Notes: generated by a model not told the origin, from the letters alone. Shown: positions 16,062 through 25,103, counted from the stretch's first letter. The stretch: DNA of 64,000 nucleotides from Metaruminococcus_A sp964607135 (GCA_964607135.1 CAZSIV010000004.1:1-64000); one strand, 5' to 3'. A program made the numbers and translations.

Positions 16062-17594
16062 ATGAAATATGAAAACCCGATTGTCCGAGGGTTTAATCCC
16101 GACCCAACCATCTGCCGTGTCGGTGAGGATTTTTACCTTTTGACCTCTACCTTTGAGTTTTTCCCCGGCGTTCCGATCTACCACAGCAAGAATCTGGTGA
16201 ACTGGGAACTGATGGGCTACTGCCTCAACGATGAAAAGCACAATCCGCTCAAGGGCTGCCGCGCTTCCGGCGGCATTTACGCGCCGACCCTGCGGTATCA
16301 CGACGGCTTATTCTACATGATTACCACCAACACCACCGGCGGCGGTAACTTTATCGTTTACACCGACGACCTTCTCGGGGAATGGTCCGACCCGATCTGG
16401 ATCAAGCACCAGGGGATCGACCCGGATCTCTTCTGGGACGACGATGGAACCTGCTACTACACCGGAACCGGCGGCGAGGGGCCGGAAGGCTATGGAATCT
16501 ACACCTGTGAAATCGACCCGAAGACTGGGGAGATCCTCAGTGACGTCACCCTTCTGACAAAAGGCGGCGGCGGTATTTTTGCCGAAGGCCCGCATCTTTA
16601 TAAAATCAACGGGATGTACTACCTCATGCTGGCCGAGGGCGGCACCGAATACGGCCACCACGAGACGATCTTCCGCGCCCCATCGGTCAAGGGCCCGTGG
16701 GAAGCCTGTCCGCACAACCCGATCCTCAGCCACCGCGACGTGATGTTCACTCCGATCAAATGCACGGGCCACGCCGACCTGGTGGAAGACCAGAACGGAA
16801 ACTGGTGGATGATCTCTCTCGGCATCCGGCCGCTCACCATCAATGGAAGGAGTGTCCTGCTCCACAATCTGGGGCGCGAGACCTTCCTTTCCCCGGTCGT
16901 GTGGGAGAACGGCTGGCCGCTTGTCGGAACGGACGGCACACATCAGGCTGTAACCGACGCCCCGCTGCCGGGGCCTGCGCCGACCCCGGTCTGCCGGGAT
17001 ATCTGCGAGGATTTCGACTCCGAGAAAATGAATCTCAACTTCGCCTATATCCGCAACCCTTATCCGGAGTGCTATAAACTGGATGCGGCGAACAGCAAGC
17101 TGGTTCTGTATGGCAGCGACAGGGCGCTCTCCTGCCCGGACGATTCCCCGACCTTTGTCGGAGTCCGCCAAACGGAGTTCGAGATGTGCGCCTCTACTAA
17201 GATGACCGTCAGAGCCATGGAGGAAGGGCAGTGCGCCGGAATTACAGCCTATTACAATGACAGTTACCATTATGAGATGTATCTGACCCGCAAAGACGGA
17301 GACTACTATGTCTGCTTCAACCGGAGGATTCATGACCTGGAGGCGGTTACAGCCTGCCATAAGGTGGATTATCAGGATGGAATCGAGTTTAAAATCGAGG
17401 CAGACAGCAGTTACTACCGCTTTTACTATAAAACCAAAGGGACGGAATACACCTTGCTCGGACAGGGGATTACGGCCGGCCTGTGCACGGAGGGCACCCA
17501 CACCATGACCTTTACCGGGACCTTCTTCGGGCTGTTCGCCGTAGGCGCCGCCGCGGAGTTCGATTACTTCAAGGCGGAGGAAACCGGGAAATAA
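16062..17594 (+). CDS. GH43 beta-xylosidase/alpha-L-arabinofuranosidase
   Basis: A 510-residue GH43 enzyme. The five-bladed propeller carries Asp14 (FNPDPTI, catalytic base), Asp120 (QGIDPDLFW, pKa modulator) and Glu175 (IFAEGPHLYK, acid). The C-terminal 190 residues form the beta-sandwich domain usual for the beta-xylosidase-type subgroups (FVGVRQTEFEM, YYNDSYHYEMYL). Length and domain order fit enzymes that cut xylose or arabinose from xylo-oligosaccharides. No signal peptide. The ATG at 16062 has AAAGGAGG eight bases upstream; an earlier in-frame start at 16041 overlaps that site. Xylosidase and arabinofuranosidase activities cannot be separated by sequence here. Confidence 0.9.
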   Translation: MKYENPIVRGFNPDPTICRVGEDFYLLTSTFEFFPGVPIYHSKNLVNWELMGYCLNDEKHNPLKGCRASGGIYAPTLRYHDGLFYMITTNTTGGGNFIVYTDDLLGEWSDPIWIKHQGIDPDLFWDDDGTCYYTGTGGEGPEGYGIYTCEIDPKTGEILSDVTLLTKGGGGIFAEGPHLYKINGMYYLMLAEGGTEYGHHETIFRAPSVKGPWEACPHNPILSHRDVMFTPIKCTGHADLVEDQNGNWWMISLGIRPLTINGRSVLLHNLGRETFLSPVVWENGWPLVGTDGTHQAVTDAPLPGPAPTPVCRDICEDFDSEKMNLNFAYIRNPYPECYKLDAANSKLVLYGSDRALSCPDDSPTFVGVRQTEFEMCASTKMTVRAMEEGQCAGITAYYNDSYHYEMYLTRKDGDYYVCFNRRIHDLEAVTACHKVDYQDGIEFKIEADSSYYRFYYKTKGTEYTLLGQGITAGLCTEGTHTMTFTGTFFGLFAVGAAAEFDYFKAEETGK

Positions 17595-17623
17595 TTTGTC
17601 GCTTTGAAAAACAGGAATCTACA

Positions 17624-17661
17624 AAAACAGCGCCGCCATAAAAATGGCGGCGCTGTTTTTG
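17624..17661 (+). terminator. Bidirectional terminator after GH43
   Basis: Perfect 16-base arms (17624-17639 and 17644-17659) around AAAA, with a T-run on one strand and an A-run before it on the other. It serves the GH43 gene and the convergent lipoprotein gene. Confidence 0.85.
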
Positions 17662-17680
17662 ATGCATGTTTAAGGGGCTG

Positions 17681-18361
17681 TTAAGAATTTGATTCTTCCT
17701 GTTCGGCCAGGCAGGCGGCAATATCGGCCTTGAATTCATCCAGCGTTTTACCGGTATAGCGGTAGCCGAGCCGTTCGGAATCCGCATAATTTTCCGGAAT
17801 GTTCCGGATCAGAGAGAGCACGTCATCCTCTGTGGCGCCGATAGAGTGAACCAGACGGTTGTCTTCGGTCAAATAGAACGCCATATAGGGATAGACACCG
17901 TATTTCTCTCCTTCTCCACTGAAACAGCCGACCGCCCTTCTGCCGACCATGACCTGCGGGTCTACTTGAATAGAAGGATAATACTCGAGCCGATTGATCC
18001 CATACAGCAGACAGATTTGTTTTCCCTGATAGTCCTCCCGCCCGCACAGCACCTCTTCAATGGTCACTCGAACCTGAAGGCAATTCGGATCCCTCTCATA
18101 TTCCTCAATAGAATCCACCCGGAAGACGCTGAGCGGCGGAGCCTGCGCATCTCGGTAGGTGCTTACGATGAAATCCAGCGGGGAATAAAGAATCTGCCCT
18201 CTGATCGGAAGCTTCAAAAGCCAGTTTGCGCATTCCCGGTTTTCCGCATAAAGCTGCCGGCGCTCTTCCTCGGAAGGCCCGCCCGCTGAGCAGCCGGAAA
18301 CCGAAAGCAGAACGGCGAAGGTTAAAAGGAACACAAAAAGGAAACGGAGCTGTTTTTTCAT
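17681..18361 (-). CDS. Lipoprotein of unknown function
   Basis: A 226-residue secreted lipoprotein. The N-terminus has KK, a hydrophobic stretch and the lipobox VSGC, so the mature protein should start at that Cys and be anchored outside the membrane. The remainder (SPLDFIVSTYRDAQAPPLSVF, RVTIEEVLCGREDYQG, VGRRAVGCFSGEGEKYGVYP) resembles small extracellular beta-rich proteins that Clostridia carry in number, but I do not recognise the family. The ATG at 18361 has AAAGGA at a good distance; an ATG three codons upstream abuts that site. It has its own promoter. Confidence 0.7.
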   Translation of the reverse strand: MKKQLRFLFVFLLTFAVLLSVSGCSAGGPSEEERRQLYAENRECANWLLKLPIRGQILYSPLDFIVSTYRDAQAPPLSVFRVDSIEEYERDPNCLQVRVTIEEVLCGREDYQGKQICLLYGINRLEYYPSIQVDPQVMVGRRAVGCFSGEGEKYGVYPYMAFYLTEDNRLVHSIGATEDDVLSLIRNIPENYADSERLGYRYTGKTLDEFKADIAACLAEQEESNS

Positions 18362-18385
18362 AGGGATCATCCTTTTTGAGCGATG

Positions 18386-18414
18386 ATTTAACAGGGCTTT
18401 TTGATAAAGGTCAA
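18386..18414 (-). promoter_or_regulatory. Promoter of the lipoprotein gene
   Basis: Minus-strand TTGACC (18414-18409) and TTAAAT (18391-18386), spacer 17 bases. Confidence 0.55.
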
Positions 18415-18555
18415 AGTGGTATCCTGGGGTCACCATAACACGAAAAAGAGCTTTTGTAAAGACGGCATGAGCGATCTTAAAAGCAATTCCGAATATTTTA
18501 ATATCCATATAGAAATAAAACCCATACAATATACTAATCGTAAAACAAATAGATA

Positions 18556-18585
18556 CAAAAAAGGCGTATAACCCCGCTATACGCC
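18556..18585 (-). terminator. rpsT terminator
   Basis: On the minus strand GGCGTATA and TATACGCC close a seven-base loop and are followed by TTTTTTG. Confidence 0.8.
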
Positions 18586-18648
18586 CTTTCTTCCTTCCGC
18601 TTCTACTGCCATGAGAGGTGGCTGGCAGCATCAGCTTCCGTTCTTCCT

Positions 18649-18903
18649 TTATCCTTTCGCTTCCCCCAGCTTCTTCGTAAGCTGCGCCTTCTTCCTCGAC
18701 GCTGTATTCTTATGAAGCAGCCCTTTCGCACACGCCTGGTCTACCTTCTTTACCGCCAGCCGTACCGCCGCTTCCTTTTCCGCTCCGCTCGCTGCCTCCG
18801 CTTTCTTGAGCACCGTCTTTAAGTTACTCTTGATCGCTTTGTTCCGCATCGTTTTTGTTTCCAGCACCTTGACTCTCTTTTTCGCTGATTTGATATTCGG
18901 CAT
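18649..18903 (-). CDS. rpsT: 30S ribosomal protein S20
   Basis: An 84-residue, Lys/Arg/Ala-rich protein with the S20 pattern MPNIKSAKKRVK at the N-terminus and HKNTASRKKAQLTKKL at the C-terminus; S20 binds 16S rRNA early in small-subunit assembly. Length is normal. GGAGGAGG lies upstream of the ATG. It is a single gene with its own terminator. Confidence 0.96.
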   Translation of the reverse strand: MPNIKSAKKRVKVLETKTMRNKAIKSNLKTVLKKAEAASGAEKEAAVRLAVKKVDQACAKGLLHKNTASRKKAQLTKKLGEAKG

Positions 18904-19346
18904 CCTTTTTCCACCTCCTCCTACATAAGAACACCGCTTTTGTCACACAATATTCTTATCCTTTTCACATCACGCTATGCAAAGGCTTTCTTCTTTCCCT
19001 TTGCCTTTCAGACACTGGCACACCGTGACAACGCTTATTATCCTACCATATTTCTTCTCTCTTTTCAAGGCCTTCCACAATCTTTCTTCCCGGTTTTATT
19101 TGGCTTTTTAACGCATCTGCCGTATCAGAATAGAAAAATAGTGATGAATTGCGTTTGGAGCGTAAAAATCGACAACGCATTTGAACTCCCGGAGGTGAAA
19201 AGCCTGTCATCCCTCATGCAATGAAAAACATAGAAGTCGAACTCTGCACTGATCTGTAGGCAACTGGAAGTTGCAGAAAAGAACGTTTCGGTTGGTGGAA
19301 ATCGATCTCGCTTTTGATATAATAGGTTACGAGAAAGGAGGACTCA
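18904..19346. other. Intergenic stretch between rpsT and the XRE gene
   Basis: It holds the rpsT leader on the minus strand and, at its right end, TATAAT (19318-19323) upstream of the XRE gene without a good -35 box. An open frame of 94 codons at 18940-19224 has no ribosome binding site and no recognisable product. I see nothing else. Confidence 0.4.
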
Positions 19347-19967
19347 ATGGTGAAATTGTCAGAGAAGCTCATTGAATTGAGAAAAATAAATCAAATGACA
19401 CAGGAGGAGCTCGCTGCAATTTGCAATGTAAGCAGGCAGTCTGTTTCTAAATGGGAATCTGGCGCCGTGCTCCCGGAAGTGGAAAAATTATTGATATTGG
19501 GAGAAGTTCTTCACGTTTCCATGGACATTTTGCTGAAAGACGACTTGATGGTAGACGGCGTTAAGAAAGGGCATGGCTGCGGCGGCAATGTGGGTCAGGA
19601 AAAGAAAACGGAAATTTATGAGGGAATTTTGATCAAGGAGAGTATCAGCGATGAAAATATAATCGATTGCCTTAACATACATAAGGTTGAATTATGGAGC
19701 ACGGACGGGGAACCAAAATATTGGACAGCGCTCTTTTTTACCTGCCCAAACAAGGATTTTCCTGAACGGATTTCAAAGGCCATGCTATCGGATTCGGGCC
19801 GGGGCGGAACCTGGTTTGTCGACTTTAAAGCGGGAAATAAAAAGTATGTTGTTTTCAAAGATAAAATTTTAAAATATCGAATTGGCAATCAGGCGGAAAA
19901 AGACGCTGTGTGCGCTGAATGCCGAAAGATGGGGATTCTGGATAGACAAATGAATTGGCCGGAATAG
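19347..19967 (+). CDS. XRE-family helix-turn-helix regulator
   Basis: A 206-residue protein. Residues 5-60 are a Cro/C1-type DNA-binding domain: MTQEELAAICNVSRQSVSKWE spans helices 2-3 and PEVEKLLILGEVLHVSMDILL ends the domain. Residues 90-206 form a second domain that I do not recognise (VELWSTDGEPKYWTALFFTC, GGTWFVDFKAGNKKYVVFKDK), which could sense a ligand. GAAAGGAGG precedes the ATG closely; a GTG one codon later is an alternative start. The S51-like hydrolase gene follows after 12 bases, so the two are co-transcribed. Codons are more AT-rich than in the neighbouring gltX, which hints at later acquisition. Confidence 0.8.
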   Translation: MVKLSEKLIELRKINQMTQEELAAICNVSRQSVSKWESGAVLPEVEKLLILGEVLHVSMDILLKDDLMVDGVKKGHGCGGNVGQEKKTEIYEGILIKESISDENIIDCLNIHKVELWSTDGEPKYWTALFFTCPNKDFPERISKAMLSDSGRGGTWFVDFKAGNKKYVVFKDKILKYRIGNQAEKDAVCAECRKMGILDRQMNWPE

Positions 19968-19979
19968 GGGGATGAAAAA

Positions 19980-20537
19980 ATGAAACTTTTACTCACATCG
20001 GCGGGACTGGAAACAGAGGGAATCAAAAAATATTTTATGGAATTGGCAGACACGGATATGGCTTTTGCAAAAGCGCTGTTTATCCCGGTAGCCGCGGTCA
20101 ATGCGGATGCGATTGCCGTATTGCCGAAATGTATGAACGATCTGTTGAAATGCGGAATCCAGGATAAAAATATAAGTGTGTACGATCTGCACAGGGGGAT
20201 GGACATCAAAGAGCTGCAGCAGTATGACATCGTGTATTTATGCGGCGGGGACACTCGTTATTTACTTGACAGGATCAATGAAACCGGATTTAATAAAACC
20301 TTGATGGAGTATATCGATGCAGACGGTGTCGTGCTGGGAGTAAGCGCAGGAAGCCTTATTTTTTTCAATAACATTCCAGGTAATTTGGGGCTGTTCAATG
20401 CGAGGCTGGATGTACACTGCGCGGAAGGGGAACCGCGGGGAAAGTTGACATTTCCGCTGAAAAACCGTTTGCGGCTGACAGATACCCGTGCCCTTGCAGT
20501 TCGAAATATCCCGGACGAATTGGAAATAATAGGCTGA
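19980..20537 (+). CDS. Peptidase S51-like hydrolase (PepE/cyanophycinase superfamily)
   Basis: A 185-residue class I glutamine-amidotransferase-like protein. KLLLTSAGL opens the Rossmann-like fold, DIVYLCGGDTRYLLD is the conserved glycine turn, and GVSAGSLIF carries the nucleophile Ser in the GxSAG elbow that distinguishes Ser-dependent S51 peptidases from Cys amidotransferases. PepE cleaves Asp-X dipeptides; relatives have other roles, so the substrate is open. The protein is somewhat shorter than PepE but the C-terminal VRNIPDELEIIG ends in the normal place. It is probably controlled by the XRE regulator encoded just upstream. Confidence 0.75.
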   Translation: MKLLLTSAGLETEGIKKYFMELADTDMAFAKALFIPVAAVNADAIAVLPKCMNDLLKCGIQDKNISVYDLHRGMDIKELQQYDIVYLCGGDTRYLLDRINETGFNKTLMEYIDADGVVLGVSAGSLIFFNNIPGNLGLFNARLDVHCAEGEPRGKLTFPLKNRLRLTDTRALAVRNIPDELEIIG

Positions 20538-20662
20538 GAGGCGCCCGGCGCTTCGCCGAACCGATTCTAAACATTCTATTTCAATAAATTGACATGAGGC
20601 GGCAGCGCAGCCGATGCTTTGCCTTCCACCTAGTTTTACATAAAAGAGCAGGGGAAAAACGA

Positions 20663-20691
20663 TTGACAAAAACAGTGTAAAACGGTAGTAT
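20663..20691 (+). promoter_or_regulatory. gltX promoter
   Basis: TTGACA (20663-20668) and TAGTAT (20686-20691), spacer 17 bases, about 35 bases before the start. Confidence 0.65.
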
Positions 20692-20725
20692 ATTAAAGAT
20701 ACAGGAAAGGAAAGGAAGTACCGAA

Positions 20726-22180
20726 ATGTCAACGGTTCGAACCAGATTTGCGCCCAGCCCGACCGGCTATATGCACGTCGGCAATCTGCGCACGGCTCTT
20801 TACGCCTATCTGCTTGCCCGGAAGGACAAGGACGGAAAATTTATTTTGAGAATCGAGGATACCGACCGGGAACGCTATGTGGAAGGTGCGGTCGACATCA
20901 TTTACAATACCCTCCGCAAAGCAGGGCTCAACTGGGACGAGGGCCCGGATATCGGCGGCCCCTGCGGCCCGTATGTCCAGAGCGAGCGAATGGGGATGTT
21001 CAAGGAATACGCCTTGAAGCTGGTCGAAAGCGGAGATGCCTACTATTGCTTCTGCGATAAAGACCGTCTGGAGGAGCTCAAAAAGATCCAGCAGGCTTCG
21101 GGGATGGCGTCCAAGTACGACGGGCACTGCCGAAATCTCACCAAAGAGGAGATTGAGGAAAAGCTGAGGGCCGGTATCCCTTATGTCATCCGCCAGAAGA
21201 TGCCGGAGGAGGGGACAACCACCTTTCACGATGAGGTCTTCGGGGACATCACGGTCGACAATTCGGTTCTGGACGACCAGATCTTAATCAAGACCGACGG
21301 AATGCCCACCTACAATTTCGCAAACGTCGTGGACGATCACACGATGGGAATCACCCATGTCATCCGGGGGAACGAGTATCTTTCCTCCGCCCCGAAGTAC
21401 AATCTGCTCTATGAGGCGTTCGGCTGGGAAAAGCCGATTTATGTCCACTGCCCGCCGGTGATGAAAAACCAGACGGAAAAGCTCTCCAAACGCAACGGGG
21501 ACGCTTCCTTTGAGGATCTGATCGAGAAGGGATTTCTGACTGAGGCGGTCGTCAACTACATCGCCCTGCTCGGCTGGAGCCCGAAGGGAGAAGAGGAGAT
21601 TTTCACCCTGGAGGAACTGGTGCGGGAATTCGACATTTCCGGTATTTCCAAGTCCCCCGCGATTTTCGACCCGGTCAAGCTCAAAGCGATCAACGGGGCG
21701 TATATCCGCCGCCTGCCGCTGGAGGAGTTTGAAAAGCTGGCTCTCCCCTATATCCGACAGACCTGTAAGAGGGAGGATGTGGACACCCGGCTGATTGCCC
21801 GGGTTCTCCAGTCCCGCACCGAATTGTTTACCGATATTCCGGAGCAGGTGGATTTTATCGATCAGCTTCCGATTTATGACAACGCTCTTTACTGCCATAA
21901 GAAGATGAAAACCAACGAGGAAAACTCGCTCGAAAGTCTGAAATCGGTTTTACCGGTACTCGAAGGACTGGGCGAGTGGACAGAGGAGACGATTCATTCT
22001 GCTTTGTTTGAGCTGATTGCAGAAAAGGGCGTCAAAAATGGGTTGATCCTCTGGCCGGTTCGGGTTGCAGTTTCAGGGAAACAGTTTACACCGGGGGGCG
22101 GGATCGAAATCTGCGCCATTCTGGGAAAAGAGGAGTCTCTCAAACGAATCCGGGCGGGGATTGAGCAGCTGGAACAATAG
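20726..22180 (+). CDS. gltX: Glutamate-tRNA ligase
   Basis: A 484-residue class I aminoacyl-tRNA synthetase charging tRNA-Glu. The HIGH signature appears as PTGYMHVGNLRTALY, the KMSKS loop as EKLSKRNGD, and RFAPSPTG begins the catalytic domain; PTYNFANVVDDH is the usual GluRS motif. The C-terminal anticodon-binding helical domain is complete. If the genome lacks glutaminyl-tRNA synthetase, as in most Clostridia, the enzyme would be non-discriminating and feed GatCAB; that cannot be seen here. AAAGGAAG lies upstream, and the gene is a single unit with promoter and hairpin terminator. Confidence 0.96.
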   Translation: MSTVRTRFAPSPTGYMHVGNLRTALYAYLLARKDKDGKFILRIEDTDRERYVEGAVDIIYNTLRKAGLNWDEGPDIGGPCGPYVQSERMGMFKEYALKLVESGDAYYCFCDKDRLEELKKIQQASGMASKYDGHCRNLTKEEIEEKLRAGIPYVIRQKMPEEGTTTFHDEVFGDITVDNSVLDDQILIKTDGMPTYNFANVVDDHTMGITHVIRGNEYLSSAPKYNLLYEAFGWEKPIYVHCPPVMKNQTEKLSKRNGDASFEDLIEKGFLTEAVVNYIALLGWSPKGEEEIFTLEELVREFDISGISKSPAIFDPVKLKAINGAYIRRLPLEEFEKLALPYIRQTCKREDVDTRLIARVLQSRTELFTDIPEQVDFIDQLPIYDNALYCHKKMKTNEENSLESLKSVLPVLEGLGEWTEETIHSALFELIAEKGVKNGLILWPVRVAVSGKQFTPGGGIEICAILGKEESLKRIRAGIEQLEQ

Positions 22181-22195
22181 AATAATACGCTGTCG

Positions 22196-22223
22196 GCGCG
22201 GAGGGAGAAACCCTCCGCGCTTT
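22196..22223 (+). terminator. gltX terminator
   Basis: GCGCGGAGGG (22196-22205) and CCCTCCGCGC (22211-22220) close a five-base loop; the T-run after it is short. Confidence 0.65.
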
Positions 22224-22466
22224 CTGTATGATTAAACGAAGTAATCAGGGTTCAACGCATTTTTCGCGGAAACCTTGAACCGCCGGATGGTTGCGTTGCT
22301 CATCGCTCTAGCTAAGAATTACAGAAGCTGCCGGAGAGAGTTTAAAATTAGGTGCGGATAGAAAAGAACGGAAATTAACCGGTTTGCCGGCCGCAGGGCA
22401 AACGAGACGATGATAAATCTCAGCTTTTTCCAGGGGTTGGAACGTTATCGGCCTTTGATCTATCGG
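22224..22466. other. Convergent intergenic stretch, no gene seen
   Basis: Between the 3' ends of gltX and the CorA-like gene. GGTTCAA and TTGAACC (about 22249-22279) form a weak dyad. I see no open frame with a ribosome binding site and no RNA that I recognise. Confidence 0.3.
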
Positions 22467-23381
22467 CTAAAGCCGCCTGTTCCCTTTAAAGTACAGCAGC
22501 TCGATTAAGAGAATCAGAACACCCGCGGCAGCTGCTCCGGGAATCTCCAACCCTTTGAAATGGTTCGGGAGTTCAATCTCCGCATCGCACCAGGCTATGA
22601 TGGAGATAAGAGGAAGAAAGGCGGATACAGTGACCGTAAAAAGCTTCAGAATGGCGTTCCGTGTGATCTTTTCCTGCATCCGGCAGCTTTCCCGGAGCTC
22701 CGCGGTATACTCTTCCAGAAACCTGATTCGATGAAACAGGCGTTCGGTCTTACCGGCGTAGCTTTCGATGTATTTGACCGAAGGTTCATCCAGAAGTCCG
22801 CCTTCGGACAGACCATGCAGTATTTCCAAAGTCTCTTCAAATATCTGCCGAAGCTCGATCAAACGCCGCCGCAGATCAAAGACTTCCCGTGCGGAGATCC
22901 TGCATCTTCTTCCTCTTCTAATGCCTTTTTCCGCTTTTGCAGCCCGTTTTTCCAGATACTTGAGATAGGCCGCGCTTCCGTCGCTCAAAAGCATCTCAAA
23001 CAGGCGGTACAAAAAACGGCCGGATGTCCATCTGCCGTTTTGCTCCTCCATTAAGAAATCTATCAGATTCAGCGCGGCTCCATTGTCTTCGCAGATCAGC
23101 TGCATCCAGCCCTTTCCGAGAATGATGTGGATCTGCTTCAATAAAAACCGGCGGCCGGCAAAATCCAGGCAGGCAAAACAGAGCAGGGCGATCCCATCCC
23201 TGCTCTCAAAGCGGATCGAGCGGTCTTCCAGTATTTCCGCCAATACGGCCCGGGCGGCGCTTCCGGCCATCAGGTCTGCTTCTTCGTCTCTGCGGCTGAC
23301 GGCAATATAGCAGTCCTGGCGGTTGTATCGTTCCTCCTTTCCGCAGAGCTGAAGAACTCCGGAACGGATTCGGTACAACAT
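22467..23381 (-). CDS. CorA-like membrane protein lacking the GMN motif
   Basis: A 304-residue protein with CorA architecture: an N-terminal alpha/beta domain (1-110), a long helical stalk (about 150-240) and two C-terminal membrane helices, ending in a Lys/Arg tail. CorA channels carry YGMN at the end of the first membrane helix to select hydrated Mg2+. Here the corresponding place (FLPLISIIAWCDAEIELPNHF, residues about 255-275) reads A-W-C-D-A, so the selectivity motif is gone. The gene ends the pit-DUF47 operon, 38 bases after DUF47. It may be a transporter of altered specificity or a regulator of Pit; function is inferred only from fold and context. Confidence 0.7.
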   Translation of the reverse strand: MLYRIRSGVLQLCGKEERYNRQDCYIAVSRRDEEADLMAGSAARAVLAEILEDRSIRFESRDGIALLCFACLDFAGRRFLLKQIHIILGKGWMQLICEDNGAALNLIDFLMEEQNGRWTSGRFLYRLFEMLLSDGSAAYLKYLEKRAAKAEKGIRRGRRCRISAREVFDLRRRLIELRQIFEETLEILHGLSEGGLLDEPSVKYIESYAGKTERLFHRIRFLEEYTAELRESCRMQEKITRNAILKLFTVTVSAFLPLISIIAWCDAEIELPNHFKGLEIPGAAAAGVLILLIELLYFKGNRRL

Positions 23382-23419
23382 CGTGCGCCCTCCTTTTTCT
23401 GGCTTTGTAGGAGCGTTCC

Positions 23420-24040
23420 TCAGCTGTTTTTCATGATGATCGTCTGAACGCTTTCGCCGGCCCGCTTACAGGCGTCGCAGCATTTTTCCATATGGTCGAA
23501 AACCGCTGTCCAGGCGTAGATTTCAGTCGGCGAATAGGAAGAAGTATACAGCTTTCGGATTGCGCTCGTGTATAGCTTCACTCCGTCGCTCTCAAGACAA
23601 TTGACCCCGGCAATCATTTCGTGGATTGCAGCGCTTTTTTTATAGTTTTCGAATTCGTCCAGCAATCCTGCAAATCCGCTGCAGCAGGCGGCAATCAATT
23701 CCGCAAAGCGGAAGGCGTCGGGGCGTATGATCTGAATGTTGAACATGTACAGCCGAAGCAGTACGCGCTCAACCGAGTCGGTGATATCGTCGATTTTTTG
23801 GCTTAACAGAACGATATCTTCCCGGTCGATCGGGGGGAGAAACTCCCTGACCAAAAGGTTTATCATATCGTGTTTTGCCCGATCGGCGGTGTGTTCAATT
23901 TCGTGCATACGGCCGATCCATCCGGGCAGCTTTTGAACATCGTAATGCTGTAAGATATCTTGCAGCATTCGGGCGGCTGTTACCGAATCATCTGCCAGCT
24001 CTTTGAGAATCTTGAAATAATTGCGCTGCCGCCTCCCCAT
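23420..24040 (-). CDS. DUF47/PhoU-like phosphate transport accessory protein
   Basis: A 206-residue helical protein of the DUF47 (TIGR00153) family, PhoU-like proteins encoded next to low-affinity Pit phosphate transporters. Typical segments are EIEHTADRAKHDMINLLVREFLPP (His/Asp/Glu-rich helix, about 46-69), DREDIVLLSQKIDDITDSVE and the evenly spaced acidic residues that in PhoU proteins bind metals. It probably gates or tunes the Pit transporter from the cytoplasmic side. It starts ten bases after the pit stop. Confidence 0.9.
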   Translation of the reverse strand: MGRRQRNYFKILKELADDSVTAARMLQDILQHYDVQKLPGWIGRMHEIEHTADRAKHDMINLLVREFLPPIDREDIVLLSQKIDDITDSVERVLLRLYMFNIQIIRPDAFRFAELIAACCSGFAGLLDEFENYKKSAAIHEMIAGVNCLESDGVKLYTSAIRKLYTSSYSPTEIYAWTAVFDHMEKCCDACKRAGESVQTIIMKNS

Positions 24041-24050
24041 TTTATCCCTC

Positions 24051-25103
24051 CTAAAAGATGGCGATAAAAAGTTTGGACATCAGATAACCAATGATCCCGC
24101 ATCCCGGAAAGGTGAAAATCCAGGCCAACATCATTTCGCGGACGATTCCCCAGTTGACGCTGCCCAGCCGTCTCGCCGCACCAACTCCCATAATTGCTGT
24201 GGTTTTCGTGTGGGTCGTGCTGACGGGAAGACCAGAGCAGGATGCGATCAGCAGGCAGACGGCGCCCGCCAGGTCGGCGGAGAATCCCTGATGCTGATTG
24301 AGTTTAACCAGATCCATCCCCACAGACTTGATGATGCGGCATCCGCCGATGCTGGTGCCCAAAGCCATGACAGCGCTGCAAAGGATCATCAGCCAGACGG
24401 GGATGACAAAATTCTCCGTTTTCGTATTTCCCTGCGCCAAAAAGACGCCGAGCAGAAAAATCCCCATAAATTTCTGCCCGTCCTGTGCGCCGTGCATGAA
24501 GGCCATGGCCCCACCGCCCATAATCTGTGCCCAGCGAAAGAACAAACCGGCTTTCCGGCGGTCTGCCCGGCGGAAGACCGTTTCCGTCAATTTGGCGGAA
24601 AGCCACCCTAAACCGGATCCAAGGAGGGTGGAGAGCGCTAGGCCGTAAACCACCTTTACCCATTCGCCGGCATTGATCCCTCCCCAGCCGTTTTGAAGGG
24701 CGATCGCCGCCCCGGACAATCCGGCGATCAGCGCGTGGCTTTCGCTGGTGGGGATGCCGAAATACCAGGCTGCCACGGCCCAGACGACGATGGCGGACAT
24801 GGCGGCGCAGAGCGCGACCAGGGATTGATGGCTTTCCCCTTTGAAGTCGACCATATGATAGATGGTTTCCGCAACCGTCGCGTTGACCGCGGTCATTACA
24901 AACACACCGACAAAGTTCATAACGGCGGCCATGACGATCGCGGGGAAAACGCCCATGCTCCTGGTAGAAACGCAGGTGGCAATCGCGTTGGGAGCGTCGG
25001 TCCATCCGTTGACCATAATCACGCTCAGCGTCAGCAAAACGGTGACGGCAAGGGCTGGACTGGAGGACAGCTGGGATAAAAACGCATCGAAAGAGATGGA
25101 CAT
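24051..25103 (-). CDS. pit: Low-affinity inorganic phosphate transporter (PiT family)
   Basis: A 350-residue membrane protein moving phosphate, usually as a metal-phosphate complex, by H+ symport. The two inverted PiT repeats show as GWTDAPNAIAT (33-43) and GAVCLLIASCSGLPVSTTHTK near residue 300; GIPTSESHALIAGLSG (about 116-131) is also characteristic. The first Asn of the usual G-x-N-D signature is Thr here, as in other Gram-positive Pit proteins. The start at 25103 is supported by AGGAGG five bases upstream; a longer open frame reaches 25385 but runs into the divergent promoter region. It heads pit-DUF47-CorA-like. Confidence 0.9.
   Translation of the reverse strand: MSISFDAFLSQLSSSPALAVTVLLTLSVIMVNGWTDAPNAIATCVSTRSMGVFPAIVMAAVMNFVGVFVMTAVNATVAETIYHMVDFKGESHQSLVALCAAMSAIVVWAVAAWYFGIPTSESHALIAGLSGAAIALQNGWGGINAGEWVKVVYGLALSTLLGSGLGWLSAKLTETVFRRADRRKAGLFFRWAQIMGGGAMAFMHGAQDGQKFMGIFLLGVFLAQGNTKTENFVIPVWLMILCSAVMALGTSIGGCRIIKSVGMDLVKLNQHQGFSADLAGAVCLLIASCSGLPVSTTHTKTTAIMGVGAARRLGSVNWGIVREMMLAWIFTFPGCGIIGYLMSKLFIAIF

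Noticed and set aside
18940..19224. 94-codon open frame between rpsT and the XRE gene
   Set aside because: No ribosome binding site, no protein-like composition and it overlaps the rpsT leader.
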